A stretch of DNA of 64,000 bases, from NCBI RefSeq assembly GCF_029213205.1, contig NZ_JARGNH010000016.1, positions 1 through 64,000 on the forward strand, in the 5' to 3' direction. Shown here piece by piece: positions 47,245 through 55,600 of the stretch. The DNA is from Pseudooceanicola sp. (GTDB lineage Bacteria > Pseudomonadota > Alphaproteobacteria > Rhodobacterales > Rhodobacteraceae). Numbering within the stretch: the stretch's first letter is position 1; each line of letters starts with the position of its first letter. Both the position numbers and the translations under genes were made by a program. Below the pieces are notes generated by a model. That model did not search any database. It was not told the origin of the DNA and was given only the letters and a program-made list of their open reading frames with translations.

Positions 47245-48705
47245 ATGACCCGGGCGATCATGATACAGGGGGCCGGGTCGAACGTCGGCAAATCGCTGAT
47301 CGTCGCCGGGCTGGCGCGTGCCTTTGCCGATCAGGGCCTCGTGGTGCGCCCGTTCAAGCCACAGAACATGTCCAACAACGCCGCGGTCACCGCCGATGGC
47401 GGCGAGATCGGGCGCGCCCAGGCGTTGCAGGCCCGCGCCGCGCGACTCGAGCCGCTGGTCGATATGAACCCGGTGCTGCTGAAACCCGAAACCGAGACCG
47501 GGGCGCAGGTGGTGGTGCAAGGCCGCCGCATCGCCAGCGTCGCGGCGCGCGATTACGCCAAGCTGCGCCCAACCTTGATGGCGCCGGTGCTCGAGAGTTT
47601 TCACCGCCTCGCCCAGGGTGCCGACCTGATCCTGATCGAGGGCGCCGGCAGCCCAGCCGAGATCAACCTGCGCGCCGCTGACATCGCCAATATGGGCTTT
47701 GCCGAGGCCGCCGATGTGCCGGTGATCCTGATTGGTGACATCGACCGTGGCGGGGTGATCGCGCAGCTGGTCGGCACTGCGGCGGTGCTGGCGCCCGAGG
47801 ATGCGACGCGAATCAAGGGCTTTGCAGTGAACAAGTTTCGCGGCGACCCGACCTTGTTTGAAACCGGTCTGCAGGCGATTGCCGACCGCACCGGCTGGAC
47901 CTCGTTGGGTGTGTTGCCCTGGTTTGCCGACGCCTGGCGCCTGCCCGCCGAGGATGTGATGGACGTCGCCTCATCCCCGCGCAGGGGCGGGTTTCGGATC
48001 GCGGTGCCGCGGTTGGGGCGGATCGCCAATTTCGACGATCTCGATCCGCTCTCGGCCGAGCCGGGGGTCGAGCTGCAGATCATCGAACCGGGGCGCCCGC
48101 TGCCTGGCGATGCCGATCTGGTGCTGATCCCGGGATCGAAATCCACCATTGCCGACCTCGCCGATTTCCGCGCCCAGGGCTGGGACATCGACCTGATGGC
48201 GCATGTGCGGCGCGGCGGGCGGGTGCTGGGCCTCTGCGGCGGCTATCAGATGCTGGGGCGCGAGATTGCCGATCCCGAAGGGATCGAAGGGGCGCCAAGC
48301 CGGGTGAAGGGGCTGGGCCTGCTGGACATCAGCACGGTGATGACGCCGGAAAAGCGGGTCAGCCTCAGCCAGGCCAGCCATATCGCCAGCGGCGCCAGGG
48401 TCAGCGGCTATGAGATCCATATCGGACAGACCGAAGGGCCGGATTGCGCCCGCCACTGGCTGAGTATCGACGGGCGCAACGAGGGCGCGACCTCGGCAGA
48501 TGGGCGGGTGCAGGGCTGTTACCTGCACGGGCTGTTCAGCGAAGACCGGTTTCGCGCCGCCTGGCTGGCGGACATGGGCGCGGCGCCGTCAGGGTTGGAT
48601 TATGGCGCCGAGGTCGAGACGGTTCTGGACCGGTTGGCCAGCCATATCGCCGCGCATCTCGACCTTACCGCGCTTCTGGCACTGGCCGGGCCGGTGAAAT
48701 TCTGA
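47245..48705 (+). CDS. cobQ: Cobyric acid synthase
   Basis: 486 residues, the standard length. The enzyme amidates four side chains of adenosylcobyrinic acid diamide in B12 synthesis. The N-terminal ATPase domain opens [19 protein letters not shown] and continues [15 protein letters not shown]. The C-terminal glutamine amidotransferase domain has the catalytic cysteine in [12 protein letters not shown], and a histidine is seen in [13 protein letters not shown]. It is a lone cob gene in the window; no cobalamin riboswitch is seen in the 25 bases after the terminator. Confidence 0.95.
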   Translation: MTRAIMIQGAGSNVGKSLIVAGLARAFADQGLVVRPFKPQNMSNNAAVTADGGEIGRAQALQARAARLEPLVDMNPVLLKPETETGAQVVVQGRRIASVAARDYAKLRPTLMAPVLESFHRLAQGADLILIEGAGSPAEINLRAADIANMGFAEAADVPVILIGDIDRGGVIAQLVGTAAVLAPEDATRIKGFAVNKFRGDPTLFETGLQAIADRTGWTSLGVLPWFADAWRLPAEDVMDVASSPRRGGFRIAVPRLGRIANFDDLDPLSAEPGVELQIIEPGRPLPGDADLVLIPGSKSTIADLADFRAQGWDIDLMAHVRRGGRVLGLCGGYQMLGREIADPEGIEGAPSRVKGLGLLDISTVMTPEKRVSLSQASHIASGARVSGYEIHIGQTEGPDCARHWLSIDGRNEGATSADGRVQGCYLHGLFSEDRFRAAWLADMGAAPSGLDYGAEVETVLDRLASHIAAHLDLTALLALAGPVKF

Positions 48706-48753
48706 AGTTACCGTGAAATTCTAGAGACGCGGACAGGTTGAGCGCGGAGAGCC

Positions 48754-50052
48754 CTAAAGCAGGTCATGCGCGGTCAGCGAGCGCTGGATTTCGCGGCGGA
48801 CCAGTTTGCGGACATTGCGGGTGATGCGTTCGCCCAGGGCGCCCTGCAATTCCTGCCGGACGATTTCCGCCACCATGTCGCGCAGAATATCCTCGTCGAT
48901 CATCGAGGTCGCGTCGATGGCCAGCCCGGCGTCCTCATCCGGGTCGGTCCACAGAACCTGCGCGTCGATTTCTTCCTCGGGATCATCTGACCGCAGGTTC
49001 AGGGCGTCGGCGGTGGGATCATCGGCGTGATCCTCCCAGGGCATCGTGCCAGCGGAGAAGGCTTCCTGATCGTCATCACGCGGATCGACGGTTCTGAATG
49101 TTGCGGACGCACGGCTGACCGCCGGTTCCATTTCCGCGATCGGTTCGTCCATCGAGGTGATGCCGCGCGAGCGCAGGAAGGACGGGATCGCCCCGGCGGC
49201 GCGGGCTGCCACGACATCGTCGTCGGGTTCGGATTCAGCGGGATGTCCCGGGGCGCTGTTCGCGTCGGCATCCGGGCCGCCCAGCAGTGCGTCCGACGCG
49301 GCCAGACCACCACCGGTCAGGCCCTCGTCTTCGTCATCAAGCAGCGCCTCCGCCGCGTCCTGATCGGCAAAGGCGGGCAGGTCCAGTGCGGCGGCGGCGT
49401 TTGCGCCCTCGTCCTCATAATCGCTGCCCGAATCGAACCGCGCCATCGGCGTCAGATCATCCGGCGTCGCCTCGGACGCGGGTCCGGCAGTCGCCTCGGC
49501 GGCCGCCTCAAATGCGGCGGCAACCCTGTCCTTCGCGGAAGTGTCATTCAAAAGCAGCTCGCGGCTGAACGCCGCAATGTCAAAGCCATCGTCTTCGGCG
49601 GACACATTGGCCTCGGCGGTCTTCTGTTCGGCCTGATCGGCCCAGATCGCCTCATCATGCAGGGCGGAATGGCTGGCGTCCTGATCATCGCCCTCCTCAA
49701 CGAAATCCACGTCGAACCCGGCGGCATCCTCATCTGAGGCCGTGCCGGACTCGATCAGATCATCGCCATCGCCGTCGGGCGAAAGGGCCGCTTCGTCATC
49801 CCGGGACGCGTTGTCATCACGATCAGCATCAACAGTGGTGACCTCGGCGATCCGATGCGCCGGTGTCAGCACCAGCATGCTGACGGGGGCGGGGGCGGGT
49901 TTCTCGGGGGGCGCGGAGTCCACCGGGTCTGCGGGCTTTTCCGCGATTGGGCGCCGCAGCGGCGTGGTCTGGGCACGCACCTCTTCTGATACGAGCTTGC
50001 GAATTGAGGATAACACATCCTCGATCTGCACATTGGTCACAGGATCGGACAT
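48754..50052 (-). CDS. Divergent PopZ-like polar organising protein (candidate)
   Basis: 432 residues from ATG 50052. The N-terminus MSDPVTNVQIEDVLSSIRKL followed by VSEE is close to the 'MEEILASIRRIISE' start of PopZ. Residues about 30-385 are acidic, Asp/Ala/Glu/Pro-rich and probably disordered. The last about 45 residues (LRDMVAEIVRQELQGALGER, ITRNVRKLVRREIQRSLTAH) form two helices like the PopZ oligomerisation domain (DUF2497). The order pcm-like, tolC, this gene also fits the usual popZ neighbourhood. I infer a polar scaffold protein; it could instead be an unrelated acidic protein. Confidence 0.7.
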   Translation of the reverse strand: MSDPVTNVQIEDVLSSIRKLVSEEVRAQTTPLRRPIAEKPADPVDSAPPEKPAPAPVSMLVLTPAHRIAEVTTVDADRDDNASRDDEAALSPDGDGDDLIESGTASDEDAAGFDVDFVEEGDDQDASHSALHDEAIWADQAEQKTAEANVSAEDDGFDIAAFSRELLLNDTSAKDRVAAAFEAAAEATAGPASEATPDDLTPMARFDSGSDYEDEGANAAAALDLPAFADQDAAEALLDDEDEGLTGGGLAASDALLGGPDADANSAPGHPAESEPDDDVVAARAAGAIPSFLRSRGITSMDEPIAEMEPAVSRASATFRTVDPRDDDQEAFSAGTMPWEDHADDPTADALNLRSDDPEEEIDAQVLWTDPDEDAGLAIDATSMIDEDILRDMVAEIVRQELQGALGERITRNVRKLVRREIQRSLTAHDLL

Positions 50053-50122
50053 TGTATCTACCACTCTCGCCCCGCCCAAGAATAACCTGTGAGCGCGATT
50101 TTCTCAACCGATAGACCGCGTA

Positions 50123-51532
50123 TTAATCTTTGCCAATCTTCCGCAACACGCGATCCAGGCGCTTTCCGCGCTCGCTCAACCCGGCTGGAGCATCTTTTAC
50201 CATATTGTAATAGGCTGTGGGGTCAAAAATCTGCACCCCCAGGCGCAAATGCGCCGCCGTCAGCCTGCCCTGTGCCGCCAACAGCGCATAGGCACCGATA
50301 TATTCATCGATCTGCGCCGAAATCAGATCGGCGCGGGCCTGCAGCAATTCCTGCTCGGCGTTCAGAACATCCAGGGTGGTGCGTGATCCAAGCGTCGATT
50401 CTTCGCGCACGCCGCGAAAGGCGATCTCGGAGGCGCGGACCTGTTGTTCACCAGCCAGCCGCGAGGCGCGGGCAACCAACACGTCGGAATAGGCGTTGCC
50501 TGCGTTACGCTGCACATTGTCCACCACCACATGCAGATTCGAACGCGCGGCGTCACGCTGCGCGAAAGTCTGCCGCTGCAACGAGCTGAGTCGGCCACCG
50601 GCATAGATCGGACCCGAAGCGCCGATGCCGACGGTCAGCCCGCTGGAATAGCCTTTGTTGTTCAGGTTTTCGGTCAGCCCGTAGGTCGCATTCAGATTGA
50701 CCGTGGGCCGCAGCGCCAGATCGGCCAGCGTCACGTTCAGCTCGGCAACCGTGACGTTTTGCTGCGCGGCCAGCACATCCGGGTGCTGACGGGCGGCGGC
50801 CATCATCGCGGCATCGACCGTGGCAGGCAGGCCTGGCAGACTGCGTGGTGAGGTGAGGCCCTTGGCAACAACCCCGGTCGCGGCGCGGTATTCCAGCTTG
50901 GCGCGGTTCAGCGCCCCCTCGGCGGCAGCCAGGCCCGAACGGGCGGCGGCCAGGCGGGCTTCGGCCAGCGAGACGTCGGTACGGGTGACCTCGCCCACTT
51001 CGAACCGGTCGCGCGCAGCGCGCAATTCCTGGGTGATCAAGCGCAGGTTGTTCTGCCGCAGGGTCAGAGTTTCGGTGGCGCGGCGCACTTCGAAAAACGA
51101 TTGCACCGCGCGCAGCAGCACCTGCTGTTCGGCGGCAATCAGATTGTGCCGGGTGCCCAGCACGCTTTCCTTGGCGACGTCGATCCGCACCTTGGAGGCG
51201 CCGAAATCATAGATCAGCAATTGCAGCGACAGCCCCAGCGACAGCGCGGTCGACCGTGAGGTGGTCGCGGTGAACCCGGACGAAGCGCTGCTGGCGCGAG
51301 TCCAGCTATGGGAGACATTGGCACTCCAGTTCAGGATCGGTCTGAGCGCTGACACCGCCTGGGGCACGCTTTCATCCGCCGCCCTGAGCAGCGCCCGGTT
51401 CTGTTCCAAAAGCCCGGAATTATTATAGGCCGCGACCAGCGTATCGGCCAGCGTTTGCGCCCGGGCCAGCGGCGCCGAAAGTGCCAGACCCAGTGTCATT
51501 ACCGTCGCCAGTCCTAGATTTCTAGCAATCAT
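50123..51532 (-). CDS. tolC: TolC family outer-membrane efflux protein
   Basis: 469 residues. A signal peptide covers about residues 1-25 (LALSAPLARAQ). Two TolC-type outer membrane efflux repeats follow, with coiled-coil helices such as RDRFEVGEVTRTDVSLAEAR, LAAARSGLAAAEGALNRAKL and the related RASEIAFRGVREESTLGSRT, TLDVLNAEQELLQARADLIS. TolC trimers form the exit duct for type I secretion and drug efflux. It lies 40 bases after the methyltransferase gene, likely in the same operon. Confidence 0.94.
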   Translation of the reverse strand: MIARNLGLATVMTLGLALSAPLARAQTLADTLVAAYNNSGLLEQNRALLRAADESVPQAVSALRPILNWSANVSHSWTRASSASSGFTATTSRSTALSLGLSLQLLIYDFGASKVRIDVAKESVLGTRHNLIAAEQQVLLRAVQSFFEVRRATETLTLRQNNLRLITQELRAARDRFEVGEVTRTDVSLAEARLAAARSGLAAAEGALNRAKLEYRAATGVVAKGLTSPRSLPGLPATVDAAMMAAARQHPDVLAAQQNVTVAELNVTLADLALRPTVNLNATYGLTENLNNKGYSSGLTVGIGASGPIYAGGRLSSLQRQTFAQRDAARSNLHVVVDNVQRNAGNAYSDVLVARASRLAGEQQVRASEIAFRGVREESTLGSRTTLDVLNAEQELLQARADLISAQIDEYIGAYALLAAQGRLTAAHLRLGVQIFDPTAYYNMVKDAPAGLSERGKRLDRVLRKIGKD

Positions 51533-51572
51533 ACGGCTCTTCCTTGTCTATCAAACGGGCTGTTTGCGTCGG

Positions 51573-52223
51573 TTATAGCGTGAAAGCGCGATGTCGTTCA
51601 AATCCTGGCAGCACCGGCGCTGCCGCATTGAAGGCAAACCGCCAGTTCATCTTGCCATCCACCTTATACCCGATCCGGGCAACGCCCAGCGGCCCTTCCA
51701 TGAACAGACAGCCGATCCGGCCACCGTCCTTGAGCTGGTCGAGCAGGGCCTCGGGCAGATGTTCGACCGCGCCTTCCAGCACGATCACGTCATAGGGGCC
51801 GTGCTCGGCCGCGCCTTCGGTCAGCGGGCCTTCGTGCAGCACCACATTGTCGGCACCGATCTGACCCAGCAATTCCAGGGCGCCGCCTTGCATATCGGCC
51901 TCGTCGACGGCGATCACCGCCTCGGCCATGCGGGCAATGACGGCGGCGGAATAGCCCTGGGCCGCGCCAAGATCGAGCACCAGCTCATCGCCCCGAATAT
52001 CCAGCCCGTCCAGAAGCTTGGCCAATGTCCGCGGTTCCAGCATCACACGCCCGCCGCCCAGATCGACATTTTCGCCCAGATAGGCGGCTTCACGTTTTTC
52101 AGCGGGCACGAAAATTTCGCGCGGCACGCTCAGCATGGCGTCGATGATCGGAAATTTGGTCACATCCGAGGGGCGGACCTGTGCGTCAACCATCGTCGTC
52201 CTGCGGGCTGCATAATCGGCCAT
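51573..52223 (-). CDS. Protein-L-isoaspartate O-methyltransferase family protein
   Basis: 216 residues from the ATG of MADYAARRTTMVDAQVRPSD. The conserved start of the fold reads MLSVPREIFVPAEKR, and motif I for S-adenosylmethionine binding is LVLDLGAAQGYSAAVIARM. True Pcm proteins have D-x-G-x-G-S-G-Y in motif I; here the loop is DLGAAQGYSA, as in the diverged alphaproteobacterial Pcm-like group next to tolC. Repair of isoaspartate is therefore uncertain. It is the first gene of the minus-strand group with tolC and the PopZ-like gene. Confidence 0.85.
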   Translation of the reverse strand: MADYAARRTTMVDAQVRPSDVTKFPIIDAMLSVPREIFVPAEKREAAYLGENVDLGGGRVMLEPRTLAKLLDGLDIRGDELVLDLGAAQGYSAAVIARMAEAVIAVDEADMQGGALELLGQIGADNVVLHEGPLTEGAAEHGPYDVIVLEGAVEHLPEALLDQLKDGGRIGCLFMEGPLGVARIGYKVDGKMNWRFAFNAAAPVLPGFERHRAFTL

Positions 52224-52364
52224 GTGTCGTCTCTCTTCCCAGCAGAATCCTTGTAGTTTGTATTGGCACAGATGGAACCTCCCGGCAACGCATGAGCGAC
52301 GCCCGGCCCACCGCTTCACCCTTGCGAGGCCCCGCAGGATCAGCTAAACGCCCTCCACCACGGC

Positions 52365-52438
52365 GGCGAGTTGGCGGAGTGGTTACGCAGCGGATTGCAA
52401 ATCCGTGTACAGGAGTTCGATTCTCCTACTCGCCTCCA
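52365..52438 (+). tRNA. tRNA-Cys (GCA)
   Basis: 74 bases including an encoded CCA. The acceptor stem is GGCGAGT / ACTCGCC, the anticodon loop is TTGCAAA with anticodon GCA at 52397-52399, and the T arm reads AGGAGTTCGATTCTCCT. All arms pair well. It stands between the divergent methyltransferase gene and the DUF1858-type gene, just before the insertion-sequence remnants. Confidence 0.97.
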
Positions 52439-52524
52439 GTGTCCCTCACCCCAATTTGCGTTTCCACAACATCGGAGCGGGCCGGGCTGGCTATGCTCGG
52501 GGGAAATGGCATGGGATCAGGACT

Positions 52525-52749
52525 GTGTGCTTACCGGATTTCGATGACCCGGACATGACCCTCGACACGCTGTTTCGGCATTGGCCGGCCGCGGCGGCGG
52601 TCTTCTTTCGCCACAAGATGAGCTGCGTCGGCTGCCCGGTTTCCGGGTTCCACAGGCTTGCCGATGCCTGCACCGCCTATGACCTTGACCCCGAGGCGTT
52701 TCGCGCCCGGCTGCGCGCGGCGGTCTTTGGCCCGGAGTCCCAGCCCTAG
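52525..52749 (+). CDS. DUF1858 / redox-disulfide domain small protein
   Basis: 74 residues if the GTG at 52525 is used (VCLPDFDDPDMTLDTLF); the ATG at 52555 gives 64 residues. I favour the GTG because the PDFDDPD stretch looks like the family start and AGGA precedes it, although the spacing is short. The core is FFRHKMSCVGCPVSGFHRLA followed by DAC, with the C-x-x-C pair of DUF1858-type proteins (redox disulfide domains associated with hybrid-cluster proteins). Function is unknown. It begins 86 bases after tRNA-Cys. Confidence 0.72.
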   Translation: MCLPDFDDPDMTLDTLFRHWPAAAAVFFRHKMSCVGCPVSGFHRLADACTAYDLDPEAFRARLRAAVFGPESQP

Positions 52750-52804
52750 CCACCTGGAACCATAATTCGTGTCATTGACCTGATGTATATCGGGAGATGA
52801 TGCG

Positions 52805-53228
52805 ATGGTGGGGCGTTTGGCAAACGCGGTCGTTCTGCGCGACGAGGAACACGCCTTCCTCGAGGCACAGGTTCGGCGACACAAGGCGGCAGGCCGGACG
52901 GCCCGCAGGTGCATCTGGCGATGGACAACTACGCCACGCACAAGACGCCGCGCGTCAAGGCGTGGCTGGCGCGCCGCCCGCACTGGCAGGTGCATTTCAC
53001 GCCCACCTCGACCAGCTGGAGCGTTGCTTCGCCGCGTTGACACGCAAGAAATTGCAACGGGGTGTCCACCGATCCAGCGCCGAACTGGAGGCCGACATTG
53101 CCGCCTTCATCGAGGCGCACAACGAGAACCTCAAGCCATACCGATGGGTCAAATCCGCCGACGAGATCCTCGCATCCGTCAAGCGGGTCTGCCAGCGTAC
53201 CCAGAAAAACCGATGTGCCGAACTTTAG
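52805..53228 (+). pseudogene. IS630 family transposase remnant
   Basis: Three frames must be joined. An N-terminal piece (52805-52891, VVLRDEEHAFLEAQVRRHKA) is typical of the IS630 start. It is fused after a large internal deletion to a piece in another frame (VHLAMDNYATHKTPRVKAWL, then HFTPTS) holding the second catalytic Asp. A further frameshift near 53010-53020 leads to QLERCFAALTRKKLQRGV with the catalytic Glu, ending KRVCQRTQKNRCAEL. The first catalytic Asp and about half of the protein are missing, so it is inactive. Confidence 0.88.
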
Positions 53229-53483
53229 ATTCGGGTGACTGGCGAATGTCCTGTGTGGATGGCTCCCGCATAACAAGGGTTAAATGTGGCTGAATACCCT
53301 TGCAGAAGCGGTCTTGTGTCCGGCCTGTTTGCGCGGTCATGACCGCTGGCCCTGATCGGATCCGCAGATCAGGTTCCTAACTGCTTTGCGGGCAGTGACG
53401 CCCGGGACATTCGGCGGAGTTTCCTGGTCGTTACGGCTGAAGGGTACACCATCACATCGTTGGCCTTGCTATCTCTGTTGTTT
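53229..53483. other. Gap between two insertion-sequence remnants
   Basis: 255 bases with no coding potential. It probably contains the end of the IS630 remnant and the 3' flank of the IS110 remnant. I could not define inverted terminal repeats or target duplications. Confidence 0.4.
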
Positions 53484-54257
53484 CTACTTCGACCAAGCCG
53501 CGTGCGGCCTGTATGGTTCGTTCTTCGTCAGCACGGCCCACATGATCCGCGCCGTTTTGTTGGCCATGGCGACCGTGGCGAGGCGTGCTGGTTTTCGTTG
53601 CAACAGGTCCGCGAGCCAGGGGGGGGGTGATTGGCGACCTGTCGGACGCGAGACGTCATGCCGACCACGATGAGCTGCCGCAGATACCGGTCGCCCATCT
53701 TGGTGATCTTGCCCAATCGTTCCTTGCCACCGCTGGAATGGTTGCGCGGTGTGACCTCCTTCAGTAATCCCTTTCGCAAAATCGATGGCACGGGCGACGC
53801 CGCGGGCAAGGACGATGCCGAACTCCGCAGCAAGGCTGCGCAGCATGTTGATGAGCTGTGTGCTTTGGCGGACCACAAAATCGCGTGCCCGGTGCAACGA
53901 CAGCAGAGCCTGCTGCTCTTCCGACTTGATCTCGACAAAGCGCATCGTAGGCCGGGTCACCGCCTCGCAGATCGCCTCGGCATCCACGGCATCGAATTTT
54001 CCGCGCTTCACATATGGCTTGACATACATCGGCGGCATTAGCCGGACGGTATGCCCCAATCTCGAAAGCTCACGACCCCGGTGGTGGCTCGATGCGCAGG
54101 CTTCGATGCCGACAAGACAGGGGGCAAGGCGTTGGAAAAATGCCAGCACCTGAGACCTGCGCAAAGGACGGTTGAAGGCAACTTGCCCGTCTTCTGTGAC
54201 GCCATGAACGTGAAAGATGGTTTTGGCCAAATCCAGGCCGACGGTGGTAACTTGCAT
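53484..54257 (-). pseudogene. IS110 family transposase remnant
   Basis: The natural start is MQVTTVGLDLAKTIFHVHGV at 54257. The N-terminal DEDD domain keeps its acidic residues (VGLDLAK, VGIEACASSHHRG, GKFDAVDAEAI). After FAKGI the frame changes to KEVTPRNHSSGGKERLGKIT, which belongs to the C-terminal Ser-containing Tnp domain, so roughly 80-100 residues between the two domains have been deleted. A second frame change at a run of nine G residues (about 53618-53627) returns to SPPPWLADLLQRKPARLATV. Two shifts plus a deletion make it inactive. Confidence 0.9.
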
Positions 54258-54531
54258 CGGTGGCTCCTCTCGATCGCAGATTCTGACACCTGCAGTATGG
54301 CGCATTGCGATGCCGCGGGCGGGAGCCATCCACCCCATCTGTTTTAACAATATGGGACAATACTCGTGACTCTGCTGCGATTCATCTACGGCGACCAAGG
54401 GCCCGTCCGAGATGATCGCGCGGCGGGGCTTTGCACATCCTGTTTGCTGGGGATTTCTGCCACCGGCGCATGACGCTGTCAGAGTCGATTTTGTTTCAAA
54501 GGGTTACGATGTTCCACTCGGAGCTTCCGGC

Positions 54532-54597
54532 GGGGATATTTTGGACCAGAGGAACTTAGGACCGCCATCTCGGCTTCCTCTGGTTCCAAATATCCCG
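54532..54597. repeat. Inverted repeat built from two repeat-family copies
   Basis: GGGGATATTTTGGACCAGAG plus GAA (54532-54554) is an almost perfect inverted copy of TTCCTCTGGTTCCAAATATC plus CCC (54575-54597), with a 20-base loop. The arms each contain part of the dispersed repeat core in opposite orientation, so the RNA could form a long hairpin. Confidence 0.75.
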
Positions 54598-54636
54598 GGG
54601 GAGTCGCCCCGCAGGGGCGGCGGGGGCAGCGCCCCC
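54584..54636 (+). repeat. Dispersed intergenic repeat, copy 5 with GC palindrome
   Basis: TTCCAAATATCCCGGGGGAG continues into CGCCCCGCAGGGGCGGCGGG and GGCAGCGCCCCC. It carries the AAATATCCC core and the same GC-rich palindrome (GGGGGCAGCGCCCCC) that follows the core in copy 4. It lies 3' of map. Confidence 0.7.
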
Positions 54637-54668
54637 ATGTCTCAGGTTTTCACGAAAAACCGCCCGCG

Positions 54669-55487
54669 TCAGTCCTGGGCAGACGTCGGATAAAACAATC
54701 CGGCCGGCGACAGAGTGAAAATCTCCGCCCCGTCGGCGCGCACGCCGACCGAGTGTTCGAATTGTGCTGACAGCGACTTGTCGCGGGTCACCGCGGTCCA
54801 GTCATCGGCCAGCACCTTGGTTTCCGGACGGCCCAGATTGACCATCGGCTCGATGGTAAAGAACATGCCCTCTTCCAGCACCGGGCCGGTGCCGGGACGG
54901 CCATAATGCAGCACGTTCGGCGGCGCGTGAAACACCCGGCCGAGCCCGTGGCCGCAGAAATCCCGCACCACTGACATCCGCTGCGCTTCGACATAGCTCT
55001 GGATCGCGTGGCCGATGTCGCCAAAGGTATTGCCCGGCTTGACCGCCTCGATCCCCTTCATCAGGGAATCATGGGTGATCTGGATCAGCCGCTCGGCCTT
55101 GCGGCTCAACGCCCCGGCGGCATACATCCGCGAGGTGTCGCCAAACCAACCATCGACAATCACCGTGACATCGATATTCAGGATATCCCCGGCTTTCAGC
55201 ACCTTGGCGCCGGGAATGCCGTGGCAGACCACATGGTTGACCGAAATGCACGAGGCGTGGCGATAGCCCTTGTAACCGATCGTGGCCGAGGTCGCCCCGG
55301 CCTCGTTCACCCAATCCTCGATCTGGCGGTCGATCTCGGAGGTGGTCTGCCCGGGAAACACATGTTCAGCGATCCGGTCGAGAATGTCGGCCGCCAGCGC
55401 GCCGGCTTTGTGCATGCCTTTGAAATCCGCATCCTCATAAATGCGAATCCCGTCACGGGTCATGCGGCCGCGGTTGTCTTTGTCCAC
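54669..55487 (-). CDS. map: Methionine aminopeptidase, type I
   Basis: 272 residues with a GTG start at 55487. It removes the initiator methionine from new proteins. The metal ligands are seen in NIDVTVIVDGWFGDTSRMY (two Asp), CGHGLGRVFH (His), FFTIEPM (Glu) and QFEHSVGV (Glu). An AAGG ribosome binding site lies upstream. Its 3' end abuts the non-coding IS scar; the 5' side faces sfsA on the same strand 113 bases away. Confidence 0.95.
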   Translation of the reverse strand: MDKDNRGRMTRDGIRIYEDADFKGMHKAGALAADILDRIAEHVFPGQTTSEIDRQIEDWVNEAGATSATIGYKGYRHASCISVNHVVCHGIPGAKVLKAGDILNIDVTVIVDGWFGDTSRMYAAGALSRKAERLIQITHDSLMKGIEAVKPGNTFGDIGHAIQSYVEAQRMSVVRDFCGHGLGRVFHAPPNVLHYGRPGTGPVLEEGMFFTIEPMVNLGRPETKVLADDWTAVTRDKSLSAQFEHSVGVRADGAEIFTLSPAGLFYPTSAQD

Positions 55488-55600
55488 GTCAGGCGCCTTT
55501 TGGATTACAAGCGGGATATGCGTTCCCGGAGGAAATAGACCGCCCCGGAACGGATTTCCAGAGACTTGGCAGAAATTTGTCGCAATTTGCGACCTCCCGC

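Larger units (their letters stand above)
54258..54668. other. Non-coding region between IS110 remnant and map
   Basis: 411 bases without a gene. The first about 270 bases flank the 5' end of the IS110 transposase, where some IS110 elements encode their bridge RNA; this may be a relic. The rest has a long inverted repeat (54532-54597), a copy of the dispersed repeat (54584-54636) and the 3' flank of map. Confidence 0.5.
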
